A stretch of DNA of 64,000 nucleotides from Cinnamomum chago (Eukaryota; Streptophyta; Magnoliopsida; Laurales; Lauraceae), in assembly GCA_038049695.1 (NCBI GenBank), contig CP142461.1, forward strand, positions 35,781,001 to 35,845,000. Reading direction: 5' to 3'. The translations under genes and the position numbers were made by a program. The notes beneath the pieces were generated by a model. The model worked only from the letters and a program-made list of their open reading frames with translations. It did not search any database and was not told the origin of the DNA. This document shows, in pieces, positions 1 through 10,915 of the stretch (positions are counted from its first letter, which is position 1; every line of letters begins with the position of its first letter).

Positions 1-2924
1 GGGATCCATTCCTCGTCGGAGAGATATTCTCCTGTTTCGAGGGATTCCTCCCACTCATCGATGTCACTAGCGGTGTCACTGGACTCGTATCCATCCATGG
101 GGAATCTGACCACCGAGTTGCAAGAGTATGATGCCCCCTGCGTAGTTTCATCTTTGAGGTGCGGTGGCATGAAATCACCAAGAGTGAATCTTCTTACCGC
201 CTTTGAAGTCTTGGGAGGAGACTCTTCTGTTGCCCCCAGTGAAGCAATAGAGGAGGTCTCTGCCTTTTCAGCGACTTCTTGCTTTTTCGGAGCTTTCTCC
301 TGCTGTTTGAGTTTGCGGAGTTGTCTCCTGGCTTGCCTTCGCTGTTGAGCGGTTGGCTTTGTTTTGACGACCTCCCAATTTTCATCTTCTAGGAGATCGG
401 GGTGTACCCATATGGGCTGTCCGTCTGATGTTGGATATGGAACCAACTCTTGGGACGTTTGGGTCATCTTTATCACCTTGAAGGAAGTAGTGATCTTCTC
501 TTTTGGTGATTTTTGTTTTTGTCCACACGACACCATGTTGACGGAGGCAGACCCATAGTTCTTGTCGAAGGTGATGACTCTGTTTTTCCACATCTCATTT
601 ATCTTCTCTCTCACAACAAAGCATTGATTGAGAGGATGCGAGACCATCTGATGGTATGGACAGTACCGAGGATCGTTGGTTTTGCCAACATCGCCCGGTC
701 TTTTGGGGTCAGGCAAGGTGAGTTTACCGTTTGCGAGAAGTGCCCCAAAAATTTCTTCAACATCTTCATCGAACGGGTATTTCTTCTCTACTCGTTCTTT
801 GAAGGCATCAGAGAGTTCAGGCTTTTTACCTGCAACTTTGTTTTCAGCTTTCTTTGGCGGCTGAGGAGCTGACTTGGTTTGCACATTGAGAACCTCTTTT
901 TTCTTTAGCTTTGAGGTTGCAATGGTGGTCGGCTCTTTCTTTGATGATTTCTGACTGTTGAGGTCTTTGATCATCGTTTCAGCCTCCATAGAAGCTTCTA
1001 GGAGTTCACCTAGGTTTTTTGATTTGTTGCCGATGATCATGGAGCGGATTCTTGCTCTCATGTTGTTACGGCAGATGTCGACTAGCGACGCTTGTGGCAA
1101 TACATCTGAGCATTTGTACGCCATTGCCTTCCACTTGTGAATGAAGTCATATGTTGACTCACTCTCTCCCTGTTTTAGGCTGCAGAGCTGCGCCATAGTA
1201 ACAGGATGATCCTCACCTTTGAAGTGGGTTAGGAAGTGTGTCTCCAGCATGACCCAATTTTGAATGGAGTCCTCCGGCAGAGTGGAGTACCAATCAAAGG
1301 CCGTACCTTTTAGGGTACTTGCAAAGAGGCGGATTTTGAGGGCATCTTGATCCGCAATAGCTCCCGTCAGGATCTTGAAATGGATGATGTGTTGTCTGGA
1401 TGAACCTTTCCCCGTATTTGTTTGGAGAGTAGGTTGCTTGAATTTTGTAGGGAACGAGACCGAGTCCATCCACAAGGGATATGGTGGCTTGATCCCATGC
1501 TCCTTTAGTGTATCCTCTTCTTTTGCTTTGGCGAGGATATCGTCAACGTCCTTTTTGGTAAGGGCGCGTGACTCACTGTTTTTCGCATTTTCCTCGTCGC
1601 CTTGATGACTCGGAGGAGCTTCATTGTTTGGCGGACGTTGGATAGTGAGAAGGAGGTTTTCCATTAGGGCCTCTATTCTCTGCTGTCCTTGTTCCAGCTG
1701 CTGGATGCGTGCAGCTACGTCATCATGTGGCGGAGGTTGCTCAGCATTTGTGACCAAGATGTTCACTCTTCGAGAGTCGAAAGAGGATACAGTCTTGGTG
1801 ACTGAGCTGGAGCTCATTCTTTTAGATGAAGAGCTCGAGGAGTGATTACTCCGGTGTCCTTGACTTGAAGGAGCGGGAGAATCTTCTTGATGTCTTCTTG
1901 TCCGAGTGACGTTGCGAGTCACCGGTCGTCTGACATGGATTTTAGTTGCCGACTTTTGATGTCTTCTGGTTTTTCCAACCATATGGACAACAGCAACTTG
2001 ATTGGGTCTTTCTTTTTCAACCCATTTTTTGGAGACCTGAAGTGCAGAATGCTGGGTTCTTTGCTTCTCTAGTCTCTTTTGTCGATATGCCACGCGGCGG
2101 CGCATACGACGAGTAATTTGAGCTTCGGTTAGCTCTGGCTGCGCTCTGGCAATGAAGGACGTAGTCCCTGGTGCGCAGCAGCTGAGCTTGTCTTCTTTGA
2201 AGACTGGCAGGGACAGGATCCGGACGCGGTCCTTTGCCTATCGCAGCGAAGCCTCGAATTTGGCGAGTTCGGCCCCTGTTGAGAGGAAGGGTCGACTCGC
2301 AGGAGTGCAGGCCTTTGCAGGTTCTTGTGGAGGCCTTACGATGCACGATTTGATTTTGGGCTTGAAGGAGCAAGCCGGCTCGTGCTGAGTTGGTTTTGTT
2401 TGGCGGAGGGTAGGTTTCTCCTCTTTCATGTAAGCAAGAGGGTAGAACCGGTTCTCCTTGAGAGGGGCCAGGTATACTGGCTTTGCAGGTGTTTGTGACC
2501 TTCTTTGTTTGGGTGAAGGTCTTGGGGACCAAATCTTTGAGCAGACCTGGTTTCTTGTAGGTTGAGGCTTCGTGGGGTTACCACGGGCTTCAGGTTTTCT
2601 GATGGCCGCCTTTGGTGTCGGAGCAGCGACATGTCCGGTGGCAGTTTTTAGCTTCTTGGCAGTTGCGGTTTCTTCTACGGGAAGTGGGAATGGTCCCAGC
2701 GACCCGAAGACGATGGTCCGGGGAGTTGAGGCCGACCCGGTGTTCTGGGAGTCGCCAAGGGTGGTGATGCTTTGGCAACTAGCGGGGCGCTTGTAGGTGC
2801 GCTTGGTTTGCTTCTCTTGAAGCATCAGCTGGTACTTGTTCTCATCAAAGGTGATGGTTAATAAAGCTGTCATTGTTAGTTTTTGGAAAACTTCTGAAAC
2901 AAGACCATATCCATTAGTAATCAC
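1..2924 (-). CDS. gag-like region of the Tat-like gypsy element
   Basis: Read on the minus strand, this region encodes a gag-type protein. A basic, proline- and lysine-rich N-terminal part lies at about 2924-2240. A Retrotrans_gag-type core at about 1480-1000 includes a WYSTLP-like motif and a region ending in NNMRARIRSM. A further low-complexity region reaches the window edge. Family knowledge makes this the structural (particle) protein of a gypsy element. It continues beyond position 1, and the visible part has about one break. Lineage placement (Tat rather than another non-chromodomain group) rests on the gag style and the primer site and should be treated as probable only. Confidence 0.65.
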
Positions 2925-3296
2925 AAGAATATGGTGATCATAAATGGAAAATACTAAGGTTTCGCCTCTTCAAGTCGCCCGAGGGAACATGGCCCAGCCC
3001 AAGCAACATGAGGAAGGCAGAAAAACCATAGAGGGCACAATTGTTCTAAACGCAAGTAGGGTCAGCTCAGAATGAGCGTCCCAGCGACTGCTAGAAGCAA
3101 TTGTGAACCTTAATTCAAATTACCGAGAAGCAAAGCTCACTCAAGGTAAAATGATATAAGGTTGAGATACAAATGTGTCGGTTGCGAATACAGTAGACCT
3201 GAAAGGGCGTACTAGGACCGCTAGGCACAAATGTTGCAAATCGCATCCTTGGAAAGGACACGAGATGGGATTTTTGAAAGGTCAAGATTGGATTCA

Positions 3297-4100
3297 TAAA
3301 AGAGAGCAAATGGTATTCCAATCCGAGAATGAGCTCAACATTTCTGCGAGCTCGAAATCCGAAAGGGAAGGAACCAAAATTTCTCAAGTGTGGATCCAAA
3401 AGTGACGGAAGTTTTTTTTTTTGAAAGTGTCAAGATTGGACTTATAGAAGAGAGCAAATGGTATTCCAGTCCGAAAATGAGCTCAACATTTCTGCGAGCT
3501 CGAAAATCCGAAAAGGAAGGAACCAGGATTTCTCAAATATGAATCCAAAAGTGATAGAAGTTTTTTTTTTTTGTTCTTTTTTTTTAGAAATTTTTTTTTT
3601 GAAGATTTTTTTTAAGAGTTCACATAGATCTCCAATTCGATCTTATGAAACCTCAGTTGATAGATCAGCCCCCAGGTAAGGGTAGGATTACTTAATGAAC
3701 CCGTTTGGAGGACCCTTGCCTAGAACAGTCTAGCTGTCTCCACACTCTGGACAAGGCTTTTCTTAAATCCACTTTGGTCAAAGAACGCAATTGGTGCAAC
3801 CTTAGTGGCTTTTTTTTTTAAAGATTTTTTTTTATGGATTCATAGAAGAGAGCGAATGGTGTTCCATTCCGAAAATGAGTTCAACATTTCTGCGATCTCG
3901 AAATCCGAAAAGGAATAAGCCAAAGTTTCTCAACTTAAACCCAAAAGGGAGAAATCTGGAAAAAAAAATTGTAAATCAGATTTTTTTGTGGATTCAGAGA
4001 AGAGAGCAAATGGTGTTCCATTCCGAAAATGAGTTCAACATTTCTGCGATCTCAAAATCCGAAAAGGAAGAAGCCAAAGTTTCTCAACTTAAACCCAAAA
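3297..4100. repeat. leader repeats of the Tat-like element
   Basis: Four imperfect copies of a segment containing AGAGAGCAAATGGT, followed by a block ending GCTCGAAATCCGAAA, start near 3301, 3448, 3847 and 3999. Runs of T/A separate them. They lie between the primer-binding site and gag, in the untranslated leader of the minus-strand element. No coding potential is seen in the + strand ORFs here; those are by-products of the repeat. Confidence 0.6.
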
Positions 4101-4303
4101 GAGGGAAATCTAAAAAAAAAAATTTAATCAGATTTTTTTTTTTGAGATTTTTTTTTAGAAACGGGAAAGGCTGGAAATAAACTTAAAGAAAGAAACTTCC
4201 AAAAATCCCATCTCATGTTTTTTTTTTTAGATGCAAGATCCAACATAGGCCACCAACTAGAATGGAGCCAAAGAATCCAAGCATTGTGTTCTCAAATGAA
4301 CGG

Positions 4304-4321
4304 GTCCCACCGGGTGTGCCA
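4304..4321 (-). promoter_or_regulatory. primer-binding site of the Tat-like element
   Basis: The minus strand reads TGGCACACCCGGTGGGACC three bases after the LTR terminus (…CCATCA). Position, TGG start and sequence fit a tRNA primer-binding site of the type I remember from Tat elements. The cognate tRNA was not determined. Confidence 0.6.
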
Positions 4322-5138
4322 GCTTGATGGACCGCGCCCCTCCGTTCCTCCTCCGCTGCCATCCGCCCCGGGTCTGTCGGGGTCCGGAAGGAGGGAGAGG
4401 GAAGAAAGAAAGGCGGGTATCAATATTTTGTGGGTATGCCAGATTTTCTTTTCTACTTGGAATTTAGAGTAGTGATCCGGAGATTCACCTTCACAAGTAG
4501 AAAGGAAATCAACTTTTTCCTAACTTTCCATTGCACACATATTTTAAAGAAAAGAAACAAGTTTGTTTTGAATGCCGTGAGAGGCGATTTTCTTTGTTTG
4601 CCGTGAAAGGCGATTTTGGTGCCGTGAAAGGCGGTTTACAAATCTCATCAATAATGAAAAGACAAGAAATGTGAATTTTGTGTCTCTTTAAGAAAAAAAT
4701 ACAATACAATAGAAAAGAAAGAAATGGAATCTAACTTTTCATGCGATTGTGGGGGGACCCGTTCAGATCGACGGTCGCGAGTCATGTATGGACTCCGCCA
4801 TCGTCCTTCAGATGAGAACTTTGATGCTTGATTTCTTGGCTTGGCTCCAACCTCAAATTTTTAGAGGATAAGGACCAAGGTAAGGTCCTATATCCGGTAA
4901 AAAGCTGAGTAGACGGGCTGAAAAGCCGCATCTAGCCATGTTGGATAGAAGGAGAGGTGGCCTTGGGGGGGGGGGGGGGTGGCCCCCCAAGGGGCTTTGA
5001 TCACCTTGTAGTGCTTGTTGCAGCAGAGTTTTCTTCAATAGAGGAGAGTTTGTTGCAGAGGTTCTGGATTTTTCTTGGATTTTTCGGAGAGTTTTTGGAT
5101 AATTTTTCCCTGGCCCCCTTTTTCCTTGGAATGGCCTC

Positions 5139-5149
5139 CTATTTATAGG
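5139..5149 (-). promoter_or_regulatory. TATA box of the Tat-like LTR
   Basis: The minus strand reads CCTATAAATAGGAGG here, a strong plant TATA box. Transcription would start about 30 nt further along the minus strand (near 5110), which sets U3 as 6884 to ~5110. Confidence 0.55.
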
Positions 5150-6092
5150 CATTTGGTAGCCATTTAGGAGAGTTTATGAGCATTTATGGTATTAATGCTC
5201 ATGATGGGAGGAGTTACAAGTTTTTAATTTCTTGATTTGGTAACTCCTTTTTCCTTGAATTTGATTGGCCGGTGGAGGATAATGGGCATTTAGTTGCCTT
5301 TAATCTCCATAATGAGGGGAGTTTCATGGTTTTAATGCCATGAATACTTGGATTTGTAACTCCCATTTGCTTGCTTTTGATTGGGCCGTCCAAGATAATG
5401 AGTTAATGACTGTAATAAGTTGCCATAAACAAGTCAATTAACAGCATTAAATGGTCTCCCGGTCGCTTGAAGAGTCACGGGCCGCGCCGCGTCCTTTGGA
5501 ATTCTTTTGGCGATGATCATCGATGGATCTTCATGTTGATCGACATCGGATGATCATGCAATTTCAGACTTTGATTAATATGAACAAGCCGGCGACATCT
5601 GTCCAGTCGATTTCTCGATCGGTCGGGCAGAAAGTGCATTTTCTTGATCGGTCGGTTGACAATTTTGAGGTGTCGGATGATGATTCCATGATTCTGGCGG
5701 CGGATCCACGATGTCGACGAAGATCGACAGATTTCATGCTCAAAAAATCAGAATTTGGAAAAATCACAGGGGCCAATCAACTCAGGACGCGAAAGATACC
5801 CGAAAAATGGGGTTTTTGGGCGAGGTCTGGCGGCCCGGACCTCCATGGTCGCCGGCGACCATGGGGTTTGTGCCCCATGGTCGGCCGCCTTCCGGTCGCC
5901 TTTTCTTCTTCATTTTTCGCTTCTGTTTTCTCCTGCATTTTTCTTGGAATTTCCTCTCATTTGTTGGTTGAATTTCCCTCAAGAAAACCTGACAGGAAGC
6001 CATGCAAATCGGATTGCAAAGTTTCCTATTTTCTGAAAAGCCGAAGACTTTGCTGTGGAGAACTCCCGATTTTTTGTCAAGCGTCGAAACTA

Positions 6093-6790
6093 AGTCAAAC
6101 GATGTCAGAATGACCTGAAATTCGATGTGTAGCTTCTTGAGCAGTAGACGAGACCAACCATAGGCTTTTGTTCAAGTTTTGAAGCCGCTTGGGGTCCCGC
6201 AAACGCTTGACTTTGGTTTCACCACGAGGGAAATTCCGAGCTTTGACTTCTGGTCAAACGATGTCCGATTGACCTGAAATTCGACGGGGAACCTTTTGGA
6301 GTCATTTTGAGATGATCCACAAGCTCCGAATTGGGTGCCATGGTCCCGGGGTGCTCCGCCGCTGGTAGGCTTGATTTTGTTTCCGAGCATCGAAACTGGG
6401 TCAAACGTCATCGGAATGTCCTGAAATTTGATGTGCAGCCCTTTGGAGGTATGTAGAAGCCGCCCATGTGCTCTGTTTGATGAGTGACGACCTCGGTAAT
6501 TCTCACTACCTAAGGGCTTGATTTTGCTGCTCGAGAGTTGATGGAGGGTCAAACGGTGTCGGTTTAACTTGAAACTTGACAAGTAGCCTTTCGGAGGTAT
6601 TTTGAGACCATCCGTAGGCTCTGATCGAAGATTTGGGGTCTTCGACACTGTCGCCGCCGGGAGCTGCTGCTTAGCTGTTGGAGAAGTGAAGCTAGGCCAA
6701 ATGATGTCGGAATGGCCCAAAACTTCATGTGTACCTCTCTTTTGGCTGTTTTGAATGACCTTGCAGTTTTTGTTTGATTCTGACAAGATC
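6093..6790 (-). repeat. degenerate ~150-bp tandem repeats in U3
   Basis: Five diverged units, each opening with a GTCAAACGATGTC-like block and followed by a TGACCTGAAATTCGA-like block, start near 6093, 6254, 6401, 6549 and 6694 (spacing 145-161 bp). They lie upstream of the LTR TATA box and may act as repeated promoter elements. No function is shown. Confidence 0.6.
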
Positions 6791-6884
6791 TGATGCTTGA
6801 AGTGGCGCCTGCCTATTTGGGGTAGGATGCGGCTCCATGTAGCTTTTGGTGTGAAGAGGCAAAGTGACATTTTTTGTGTCAACA

Positions 6885-8087
6885 ATTATCTTGTGCAATT
6901 TAAAATTTTCTTCACATCCAAAAAAAAAAAAAAAAAACTTCATGTTCCTCTTTTGATCTCACAGTACACTGTATAATCTTTGGGGGTTCCAACTGGTTTT
7001 CAAATATATTGCAGTTTGACAACAGTGTATTGACAACTTCTGCGGGCATCATGGATCATGAAGAGGTGAGAAGGAAGAATGTTGGTGGTAACAACCACCA
7101 TACATCAATGAATATATTCCTTTAATGAGGTGTATGTATTCCTTCACTAATGAAAATGGTAGAAGATGGTAGAGGATTTTTCCATGATAATAAGGGAGGA
7201 CCTCCAATGTGGTATTTCATCGAACAAATAATGTGAGTGAGTGCAAACTATGTGGAAACTAGTAAATCCTCGAATAAAATGAACATATGGGTTACAAAAT
7301 AAAAAAAATGAAGAACTCACACTCCAATGCTGTGAAATTACACGATACACATTTCATACCCAACACAATGCATCAAGAACTCCAGACATACATAATGCTC
7401 CGCAAATAATGTGAAAAAACATAGCTAATGTGGCATACCTTCGCATAGATGTAAGATATCGGAGAAAGGTTGATGGATTGTAGAGAAAGAAGAAGGTAGC
7501 TGAAGTGGCGTCGTCGCTCTGGAGAAGAAGGAGAAGTTATAGACTGTAAATTGGTAAAAATCATACGCGTCTGTGGATATAGGTATTGGCAAACGACGAC
7601 GCTAGCGTCACTGTCGTCAGAAACACAATGACGCTAGTTTCACTTACCCCAGGTTTTTTTTTAAATAAAAAAACCAAAATAGTACTGACGAACCCCATCA
7701 GTATTGCACATTTTGCCAAGACCATTCAGGATATATGGCTGTATTTCGGGATTTTACCTGTAAAATCCTCTAGATTTAGATTTTGTGTCAATTTATAATT
7801 ATATTTTCTAAATTTTGACCATGCACTACTTCAAAAACATATGAGAACGATATTATTTGGGTGCTAAAGGCCTATCCTCCAAGCCTCAAATCGTGGTATC
7901 AGGGAAGTAAGAAAAATTTCTCTCTTATTTGCTCTTCTCCGCTCTGCTTTCTCATCCTCTTCCTCTTCCGCTCTCCTACCCTCTTTACTCTCTCGGTGCG
8001 GATCTATGAAGGAAGTGTCGCCCTAATGGAGGGATTTTAAGTGATACTAGTGTGAGAGGCCCGTGTTGGAAAAGAAAAAAAAATCAA
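6885..8087. other. intergenic, no gene seen
   Basis: AT-rich sequence with no coding signal I can support. A short GC-richer patch at 7560-7640 has repeated GACGCTAG and GTCGTC motifs and could be the edge of an old transposon. I found no matching terminus. Confidence 0.5.
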
Positions 8088-8950
8088 GGGCACGTTTGGT
8101 AAATAGAGAAGATTCTTTTATTTAGAGGATTCTCTCCATCTCCTTAGAATCAACACATCCTCATATAGGATTTCCAATGAGAGTCTTAGGTTCGGTATTT
8201 AGAGAGGATTCCTACCATGATGTATGATCCAATGGTCGTAAGCCTTTTGAAAATTTCTCAGAATTCACGAAAGATGAAGACCTCAACATTCTCCCCAATG
8301 ATGTTCTTGGCCATTTAGAGAATTTGAACGGTTTGAATCGTGCAAAGGGAGCCCACGGGAATAAAAAATTATTTCTTTAGAATCTGGACCTTTTTGAAAA
8401 TATCTCAAGATATCATATGGATCAATTGCTGAAATTTGATCCAGTAATCATGCTTGACCTTCCGAAAATAATTTACATATCATGGTTTTGGGGCCCACAG
8501 TAACCAAAAAATCGAAAAAGGATTGTTTTTTCATCCCGTTTCTATACTCTATATGTGAAATCAATGGTCACTAGGTTTTGGCCTATTTCTCATGATCCAT
8601 GATGAATCAGCAACTAATATTTCATCACATAGTTGTCTTGGAGGGTTTAAACATGATTAACAATTTGGATCTTGATTGTGGGGACCCGAAAGGTAGGTTT
8701 TCAAAGCAAAATCCTATAACCTTCTTCACCTCTTTTTTTTTTACTATAGCAGGCACTGTAGCTCCGCCTTTCTTTGCAATCGTGGATTTCCGGAGTCCGA
8801 CGGGGGGAGGTCTGAATGGAGAAATAATCACATGCTTGCATTTTTAGCGTCTTTCCTCTCAAAATCTATTGTGAACCAAACGTGAGAAATCCACGCATAC
8901 GCGAAAAAGACCTGAGGATTTCCCAATGCAGACCGTTGTCAAACGTGCCT
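8088..8950. mobile_element. candidate MITE with GGCACGTTTG termini
   Basis: The left edge reads GGGCACGTTTGGTAAA and the right edge, reverse-complemented, reads AGGCACGTTTGACAAC. This gives terminal inverted repeats of about 11 bp around an ~860-bp AT-rich core with no coding capacity. Size and ends fit a non-autonomous DNA transposon. No clean target-site duplication is visible, so the superfamily (PIF/Harbinger or hAT) is left open. Confidence 0.4.
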
Positions 8951-9604
8951 TAAAAAAGACATACAGAGGAAGCAAGATGAGGGAAGGAAAAAGAAAAAAA
9001 TAATTTGGACCGATTAGATGGGCCCATAATGATATATGCTGGCCTAGTGGTCAGGAATAAAAAAAAATTAACAACACTAAGCTATAGAAAACATTCGGGG
9101 ATATTGGTTTAACCCTTGCCCATAGGCTTGATCTATTAAGTTTATAACCTAAATTTTTTTCTTTCAATGCAAAATCTAACTAAAATTCAAAATCAACTAA
9201 AAAGTAAAAGGATGAAAACATGTAACTTACGAATTAGAAGCACCGAGGAATTCGGGGGAGGGGGGGGGTGGGGCGCTCAAGAAGGGGCAATTGCCCCTCC
9301 TCGATTTCCTTATTTCCCTGGAACACATGAGTAAAATTTGGAGGTCTTTTGGTTTTTCACAATCTTGCCCCTCCTCATTATCTTGTTCCTTTACAATAGA
9401 AGAGAATTAAAAAATATATATTTGAAGCTATTTTTGTCCTTTGCTTGCTTCACAAAAAAGCAAGCAAATCATCTCTAAGTTTTAAGGAGTTTTTCTCTCC
9501 AAGTCGTTTCTCTCTCACCACACTTGAGATAATCCTTTCTTTAAAACTAGTTAAATTTTAACTTATTGGTTATCCTTTGAATTGAAATAGGGTAAATTAG
9601 CCAT
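8951..9604. other. intergenic, no gene seen
   Basis: AT-rich sequence with a G-run near 9256-9273 and a small palindromic patch (GGGGCAATTGCCCC). Nothing else can be supported. Confidence 0.5.
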
Positions 9605-10326
9605 TAGTCCCTAAGCACGGTCTTCTAAGGCATCCAGTCCAACAATTTTTTCTCTAATGTCTATAGTCCAAACAGCTGGAGACATTTTGGTGAGAGGTCC
9701 CTAATATGCCATGTCATATATTTTCATGACTAATTTGCCCCTTTCAACCCTCATTCCTAGGCCAAGTTCTCTCTTATTCTCTATTGTCGCAGAGAACTCT
9801 TTCCTTCTTCTTCTCTCACATTTTCCATTTTCCGTTCCTTTTCATGGTTGTGAAGTATTGTTGCAGAGCACCTTCCGTTGCCACCATGACTTTCGATTCT
9901 CTCTCTTTCATTTCTTCAAAGATAGAAACGGTTTTACTTTCTCTTACACTTTCATCTAAAGTCTCTTTGAAATCTCTCTCTGTACAACTGATTTGAAAGA
10001 GGGTAGTTTGCTCTTTTGCTTGTTTTCCTTCTCTCTTTTCTCAATTGGATCATGGTCATCAAGTGTTCTTGTTTTGGATTTCAATTTTTATTAGAATTTG
10101 ATTTTCCGTATTCTGACTTTTGGTGTCGCCGAGATCAGATAAATTTCCCAAAAACTCTGATGACCTGGACAAAAACTCAGATAAATTTACCAAAACTCAC
10201 ATAAATTTATCTTAGTTTTGAACAAATGTATCTGAGTTTAGACCAAAACAAAGTTATCTGAGTTTGAAAAAATAAACTCATTTAAAGTCCTTTTTATTTG
10301 ATATCAGACTAAGACAACTCAGTTAG

Positions 10327-10596
10327 GTGAGGATGGACACAGGAGCTCGTTTTGAGGTTGTGGCTGCAGAATACATGGGTTCGATCATTGAGCCTCCATG
10401 GATAAACTATGCTAGGAAATGGGGTCCTACAATAAACTACATCGAGGAGTCACATGTGGTGGAGAAATTGGTTCCCGATAAACTCAAGTCTTCTGTGGAG
10501 AATCTGGTTAAGGTTTTCTCAAAAGAGATTTATAAGGAGGAAGGGCCTACAAGACCCAAGATGAAGAGAAATTGGAAAGGAGACGAGATTTTATGA
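10327..10596 (+). pseudogene. exon-like 89-residue ORF, unidentified
   Basis: This ORF of 89 residues has amino-acid use like a real protein (motifs EPPWINYARKWGPT, EKLVPDKLKSSVENLVKVF, EEGPTRPKMKRNW) and stands out from its AT-rich surroundings. I do not recognise the family. There are no clear partner exons nearby. It lies inside 9605-10915, whose two edges both carry a weakly matching AGTCCCT block in inverted orientation, so it may be a gene fragment carried by an old terminal-inverted-repeat element. A small host gene is the alternative. Confidence 0.35.
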
Positions 10597-10915
10597 AGAA
10601 AAATTCATTAGAATGGAGATGAGATTTGAGTGTGTGGTCAGGAAAAAATGTTTGGTATTTACTGTTTTATATTAGAATTTGATATAGCATATATTGTTTT
10701 ATATTTGAATTATTGCTAAGTTTTTGCAAATTTATTTGAGTTTTATCCAAGTTTTGCCAAAACTTAGATAAATTTGTCTGAGTTCTGCTTTTGCTGACGT
10801 GTACAAGGGTGTTTTTGTCTTTTTCAGTGCCTTATTTTTACAAGAGGACTGCCGTCAGTACGATAAAATAGTATGGACCGTTTGCAATAAAAACCACAGT
10901 TGAGGGACTTCCGCC

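Larger units (their letters stand above)
1..6884 (-). mobile_element. Tat-like Ty3/gypsy LTR retrotransposon, 5' part
   Basis: This is a minus-strand LTR retrotransposon that runs off the left edge of the window. Reading from right to left there is an LTR (6884 to 4325, starting TGTTGACAC and ending in CA), a primer-binding site (TGGCACACCCGGTGGGACC), a leader with internal repeats, and a gag region reaching position 1. The primer-site sequence and the long LTR are, from memory, typical of the Tat/Ogre group of gypsy elements. Protease, reverse transcriptase and integrase would lie outside the window. The visible coding part is mostly open, with about one break. The other LTR is not visible, so no age can be given. 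Confidence 0.75.
4325..6884 (-). repeat. 5' LTR of the Tat-like element
   Basis: The inferred LTR is 2560 bp. On the minus strand it starts TGTTGACACAAA at 6884 and ends CCATCA at 4325, just before the primer-binding site. It holds a TATA box (5139-5149) and a block of degenerate ~150-bp repeats upstream of that box. The only support for both ends is the TG…CA termini and the primer site, because the partner LTR is outside the window. Confidence 0.6.

Noticed and set aside
3175-4180. Plus-strand ORFs with repeated MVF(Q/H)SENE blocks
   Set aside because: They are translations of leader repeats on the strand opposite to the element.
4788-4800. Minus-strand TGGCGGAGTCC as primer-binding site of the Tat-like element
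   Set aside because: It is not preceded by a CA terminus, whereas TGGCACACCCGG at 4304-4321 is, and fits the group better.
7826-7860. CACTACTTCAAAA as a possible CACTA terminus
   Set aside because: No matching inverted end or subterminal repeats were found in the neighbourhood.
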